Below are positions 61,219 to 64,000 of a DNA stretch of 64,000 bases, in pieces. The notes beneath the pieces were generated by a model. That model did not search any database, was not told the origin of the DNA, and saw only the letters and a program-made list of their open reading frames with translations. The stretch is taken from assembly GCA_948099385.1 (NCBI GenBank), contig CANUEZ040000164.1:4478501-4542500 (forward strand), read 5' to 3'. A program made the position numbers and the translations under genes. The stretch is from Fasciola hepatica. Lineage: Eukaryota; Platyhelminthes; Trematoda; Plagiorchiida; Fasciolidae. Numbering within the stretch: position 1 is the stretch's first letter; every line of letters begins with the position of its first letter.

Positions 61219-63634
61219 GAAACATCATCAATATCATCGTCCTCCTCAATATCATCATCATATTCATCAACCGCATCATCGCCGTCAGTATCATGATCAT
61301 GATCACCTCCAACATCTTCATCATCCTTGTGCCTTGCTCTTGAATACTGGCATCTGAAACACAAAAGATGAAGACCTGTGGTACTAAGAAATGGCTTGCC
61401 CATGGAAGATAAACGTATATCGTTTGGTTTGTTTGCTCTGTCTCCAACTATTAGTGGGCATTCCATTTAGCCGGTATAATGTTAGTTACTGTTGGACGCA
61501 TATTGTCCGCTCTTCTCCTTTTGGTGTTCAATCAGTATATCACCAATATTGGTCTAAAAATTGGAACAAATTCAATCATTTTCTTATTTTTGCCAACACA
61601 TTACGCGCTGATCACGTTGTTTCTAACATTGTGTGCCGTATCTACGTCTCGAAGAATGCACGAATTGAATAAGATTATTTAGTCATTGACTCTGTTTTAT
61701 GCGCAGAGACCCGAGATCTAGTCGAGAGTTGCCAAGAGTACCGTTGCAATTGGTCCGACAACAGACACAAATGAAATTGGGCATATTGATTTAACATCCA
61801 TCAAATACCATGAGAAGGTGATGAAGTGTATCCGAAAGTGGGATACGATCAATCAAAATATGTCGAGTAAGGGAATAACCGGAAATAGTCATGCTGGCAT
61901 GCTGAATGCCGAACGCGAAATATAAAAATTCCCCGAAGTCAATCCTTCGAAATCTGCAGTTATTTGTCATGGTTTGTATCACCATAACTGAGTTCTTTAC
62001 AAATTCATCTGTATGACTGAGCATCATTCTTCAATGTGCACCCGTGAAGATGTGGCTGAACGATATTGGGGATAATTTGTGCTATCTTGAGTTGTTTTGT
62101 TTTCCATTTTGCCAGTGTGACGCGGAACCCTTGAGTGGCCCGGTTCTGACAGACTAATAGATGAAGCACGAATATAAATTTGACGCCGTCCATGAATACG
62201 AGTCCGTGTTATGACGATATATCACATTCTTAACTTCCACTCATGCCATTATACTCATGCTATGACATATATTGAGATTGCGTAATAAGATGTTCACAAT
62301 CATTATAGATCGATACTGTTCTCTGTGTGCATTCGTTACTGTTTGTCATCTATTAGAGCTTTATAAATTCGATGCTAAATATAAGTGACATAATATAGGA
62401 ATAATTTCAGTACCGATATTCTCAATGAGCCGAATGATAAATACGACGAGAATAGAACTGACAGGAAGGAAAATAATCCGTTCATCCCCGTCTGTCCTTC
62501 CATCACGATTTTAGCCCAATCGTCAATTGCAATCTGTGGGAACCAAAGCCTGCATTTGCGTGATGGGCAAAATACATTTACCATTCCGGAACGCGATGGA
62601 CCTAGAGAATGTGTTTACAATTTGACAAGCGAAAACGACACGATTATCAATTTCATCTTGGTTACCACGTCTGTGAGTTATTCCTCTTCACACCAAAATC
62701 TCTCACCATAGACTCACTGTACTACAGTATATACTTCACCATAAATGAAATGCTCATTCATTGATGTTCATCTTTGCAGATAGGAACAAAGGAGGGAAAA
62801 TGTGATCAAGATTATATCACGGTTGGAGATTCGGAAAATGACCTGCCACATCCACGGTATACTGCATGCGGTGAGGATGGGCCACAGTGGCAATTCTATT
62901 CCACGGGAAATCGGATGACAGTCAAATTAGTGGTGAAAAGTCAACTGGATAAAGTCTCAGTTTCGGCTGTTGCAATACCTAGTGAGTACCTTGCTTTGTA
63001 TAAAATGGTTTCAAAAATGAAAGCCTCTTTTGTCATTTCGATCACGGGATTGCAAACATTTCATCTCCGTTTTCATACTTCACTCATTGCAAACGTGTTT
63101 CGAATAATATATGAAAACGGAGTTTTTTGTTTTGCAGTGCACACCAATCGGAACCTTTCTCCTGAATGTGGGAACCATGTGATTCGCATTGGAACGGGAC
63201 GTACAGAATTTATATTCCCACCAACTGGAATCAGCCTGAGAAGAGAAACTAGCTGTCGCTACTTTTTGCTTGGGAATAACAGTGGAGATGGAAATATGAC
63301 ATTCCGTTTCCAATCCCTCAATGTAAGCAGATGAATGTAGTAAATTAATTGCTGTTGATATTCATATTGCTTTCGAGATCAAATTCACTTGTCAAACTCT
63401 TCCATGTCTAACACATTTTTGTCTTTTCATCATCTGAACAACAGATTCTAAACGAGGACAAATGTAGATCAGATTTTGTGAACGTTTTAAATGAGAATGA
63501 CATGGTAATAGCACGGCACTGTGGCACTATGACACCATCGAACAATATAACAGCTGCAGGCAATGCGCTTACGATAGAGGTGCAAGTGAGGACTAATCCG
63601 GCAAACAGCTTCTTCAAAGGATACATCCACCACG
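42154..63634 (+). CDS. Secreted multi-CUB-domain protein, tandem-cassette gene (3' end outside window)
   Basis: A 35-exon gene model. A signal-peptide exon (42154-42217, ends phase 1) joins seven cassettes. Each complete cassette has five exons of 158, 202, 185, 190 and 78 nt (813 nt, 271 codons), with intron phases 1-0-1-0-1-1. Exons 1+2 form CUB-a and exons 3+4 form CUB-b; each CUB is split by a phase-0 intron and has four cysteines, the classical CUB pattern. Exon 5 is a Ser/Thr-rich linker. All splice sites are GT/AG and every cassette stays in frame: 5,677 nt and about 1,892 residues in the window, with 14 CUB domains. CUB domains are extracellular binding modules, so the product is probably secreted or surface-bound, but the ligand is unknown. 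No transmembrane segment or stop was found before the window end. Confidence 0.85.
43732..45058 (+). CDS. Cassette 1: CUB-a, CUB-b and Ser/Thr linker
   Basis: Exons 43732-43889, 43997-44198, 44355-44539, 44663-44852 and 44981-45058. CUB-a starts QPPVANCGNQSL, with cysteines in NCG, REC, GKC and IAC; CUB-b has them in PEC, TSC, DKC and RLC. STGNRMTVKL and AAGNALTIEV are the CUB 'SxGNxMtVxf' strands. There are four N-glycosylation sequons (NLT, NNS, NMT, NIT). The linker (HETSTSAPILTTVGTTSAQT and flanks) has 12 Ser/Thr in 25 residues, suggesting O-glycosylation. Its introns differ slightly from those of other units (for example AAAATCTATC after 43889, shared in part with cassette 7). Coding sequence appears identical to cassettes 2-5. 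Confidence 0.85.
46754..48080 (+). CDS. Cassette 2: CUB-a, CUB-b and Ser/Thr linker
   Basis: Exons 46754-46911, 47019-47220, 47377-47561, 47685-47874 and 48003-48080. The predicted peptide is the same as cassette 1. The unit lies 3,022 bp after cassette 1. Private intronic variant: AACGCTGTCCG near 48812, where the other units have AACGATGTCCG. Confidence 0.85.
49780..51106 (+). CDS. Cassette 3: CUB-a, CUB-b and Ser/Thr linker
   Basis: Exons 49780-49937, 50045-50246, 50403-50587, 50711-50900 and 51029-51106, offset 3,026 bp from cassette 2. Coding sequence appears identical to cassettes 1, 2, 4 and 5. Private intronic variant: CAAACGTACTTC near 51871, versus CAAACTTACTTC elsewhere. Confidence 0.85.
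52806..54132 (+). CDS. Cassette 4: CUB-a, CUB-b and Ser/Thr linker
   Basis: Exons 52806-52963, 53071-53272, 53429-53613, 53737-53926 and 54055-54132. Coding sequence as in cassettes 1-3. Its upstream intron carries CGAATACTTTG and TATCGTGTG (shared with cassettes 5 and 6). Its downstream intron carries CTGTATATGAC and GAAAATATATACTGCC (shared with cassette 1), so the unit is a mosaic. Confidence 0.85.
55830..57156 (+). CDS. Cassette 5: CUB-a, CUB-b and Ser/Thr linker
   Basis: Exons 55830-55987, 56095-56296, 56453-56637, 56761-56950 and 57079-57156. Coding sequence appears identical to cassettes 1-4. Upstream intron: CGATTTTTTTCTC as in cassette 1 rather than CGATTTTTCTCTC as in cassettes 2-4 and 6, plus a private GATGAAACTGAGG. 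Downstream intron follows the cassette 2/3 type. Confidence 0.85.
58856..60179 (+). CDS. Cassette 6: chimeric unit with diverged exons 4 and 5
   Basis: Exons 58856-59013, 59121-59322, 59479-59663, 59786-59975 and 60102-60179. Exons 1-3 match cassettes 1-5, except that exon 3 encodes VIRIG instead of VIHIG, as in cassette 7. After 59675 the sequence switches to the diverged type. Exon 4 reads IPNEDKCRSDFVNVLNENDM and LARLC becomes IARHC, while its second half (from PSNNITAAGNAL) is unchanged. The linker exon is a different peptide (MFKPSPKAFTKAPTQTTEEM) of the same 78-nt length and phase, with fewer Ser/Thr. Reading frame and all splice sites are intact. Confidence 0.85.
60715..61330 (-). repeat. 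Degenerate GAT (minus)/ATC (plus) tract in cassette 6-7 intron
   Basis: ATC-rich triplets on the plus strand with a pure core around 61145-61220, comparable in style to the tracts in the inverted-duplication arms but with different flanks. Open frames of 160-185 codons across it are low-complexity artefacts (poly-Asp, poly-Met). It helps explain why this inter-cassette intron is 2,335 nt rather than about 1,700. Confidence 0.85.
61330..62170. other. Intron sequence between cassettes 6 and 7, no gene supported
   Basis: Unique sequence that lacks the homology seen in other inter-cassette introns until about 62170, where similarity to the unit resumes (compare GACGCCGTCCATGAATACGA with GATGCCACCTTCGAATATGA at 43400). 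An open frame at 61391-61672 has no recognisable domain and no clear splice sites. Confidence 0.45.
62515..63634 (+). CDS. Cassette 7: diverged double-CUB unit, linker exon not seen
   Basis: Exons 62515-62672, 62780-62981, 63138-63322 and 63445-63634, the same lengths and phases as the other cassettes. Amino-acid changes include IAICGN (for VANCGN), KEGK, TACGEDGPQWQF and HTNRNLSPEC; the eight CUB cysteines are kept. The intron between exons 2 and 3 (62982-63137) is 156 nt with no in-frame stop, so the frame stays open from exon 2 through exon 3. After exon 4 a GTAAAT donor is present but no acceptor with an open linker exon was recognised before the window end. Either exon 5 lies outside, or reading through the donor would stop at a TAA about four codons later. 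Confidence 0.8.
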
Positions 63635-64000
63635 GTAAATATGAATAATTCAATAAGATTTTTAGATTGTTCTTCTAGTTTTTTCCACTACTGTCCCCTG
63701 TAATCTCCTTTTGTTTGCGGTTTCGTTCAAAAAACTTTTTTGTGATGTATTTTCTTCCTCCGATTATTTGAAGAATCGTCGATTTATTTATGAAAATCAT
63801 TCTTTTTCCTACCGACTCTTTGATCTCATTTTTTCCTGAAAATGTATTTATATCATTCATTGTTCAGCATGATTCCCACTGAATTTTGAACTCTCGTTCA
63901 CTTCTCTTTTCAAATTGTGCTTCGCTGTTGTACTGTCCTCGTAATTAGGTTTCGTTCTGAATGCCGCCAAAGCCACCTGACAGGTTCAGATATATGACAA
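63635..64000. other. Intron or 3' flank after cassette 7 exon 4
   Basis: T-rich sequence after the GTAAAT donor. Possible acceptors near 63866 and 63948 give immediate or early stops in phase 1, so no linker exon can be called. The gene's end is not in the window. Confidence 0.4.

Noticed and set aside
60909..61466. 185-codon Asp-rich minus-strand frame
   Set aside because: Product of the GAT tract; the non-repeat N-terminal 50 residues have no recognised family.

Overview
This is eukaryotic DNA, most likely from a flatworm and probably a digenean trematode. The evidence is short phase-coded exons with GT/AG introns, AT-rich microsatellites, and many decayed RTE-type (SR2-like), CR1-like, BEL/Pao and Ty3/gypsy retroelements of the kind common in trematode genomes. 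There are no bacterial operons, rRNAs or CRISPR arrays. The species cannot be fixed from the sequence alone.

Region 1 (about 1-18 kb) is gene-poor and retroelement-rich. It holds a Ty3/gypsy pol remnant (3.5-4.6 kb, minus), an RTE reverse-transcriptase tail (5.9-6.3 kb, plus), two copies of a SINE-like repeat (8.4-9.1 and 10.4-11.3 kb), one with a tRNA-like head, and a BEL/Pao Gag-protease remnant (11.4-12.4 kb, minus). It also has a second tRNA-like sequence (14.55 kb, minus) and two orphan exon candidates (15.9 and 18.1 kb).

Region 2 (about 18.4-40.5 kb) is a large inverted duplication. Two nearly identical arms of about 5.4-5.8 kb (19.89-25.34 and 33.15-38.92 kb) flank a 7.8 kb spacer. 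Each arm carries a long degenerate GAT/ATC tract. Outward of each arm lies a crippled RTE element (A on plus, C on minus). A third related copy (B, minus, with endonuclease plus RT) sits in the spacer, together with BEL/Pao, RTE and CR1-ORF1-like fragments. A, B and C share the same internal deletion, which removes the RT active-site segment.

Region 3 (about 42.1-64 kb) is the main functional locus: one plus-strand gene for a secreted multi-CUB protein. A signal-peptide exon with an upstream TATA box is followed by a cassette of five exons. The cassette encodes two four-cysteine CUB domains and a Ser/Thr-rich linker (813 nt coding, 271 codons, phase 1 at both ends). It is repeated in tandem at a 3.02-3.03 kb period: five full near-identical units, a sixth that turns into a diverged type after its third exon, and a diverged seventh cut off by the window end. 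The window therefore encodes 14 CUB domains in about 1,890 residues on 35 exons, all in frame. Introns are as conserved as exons, so the array is recently amplified or is being homogenised.
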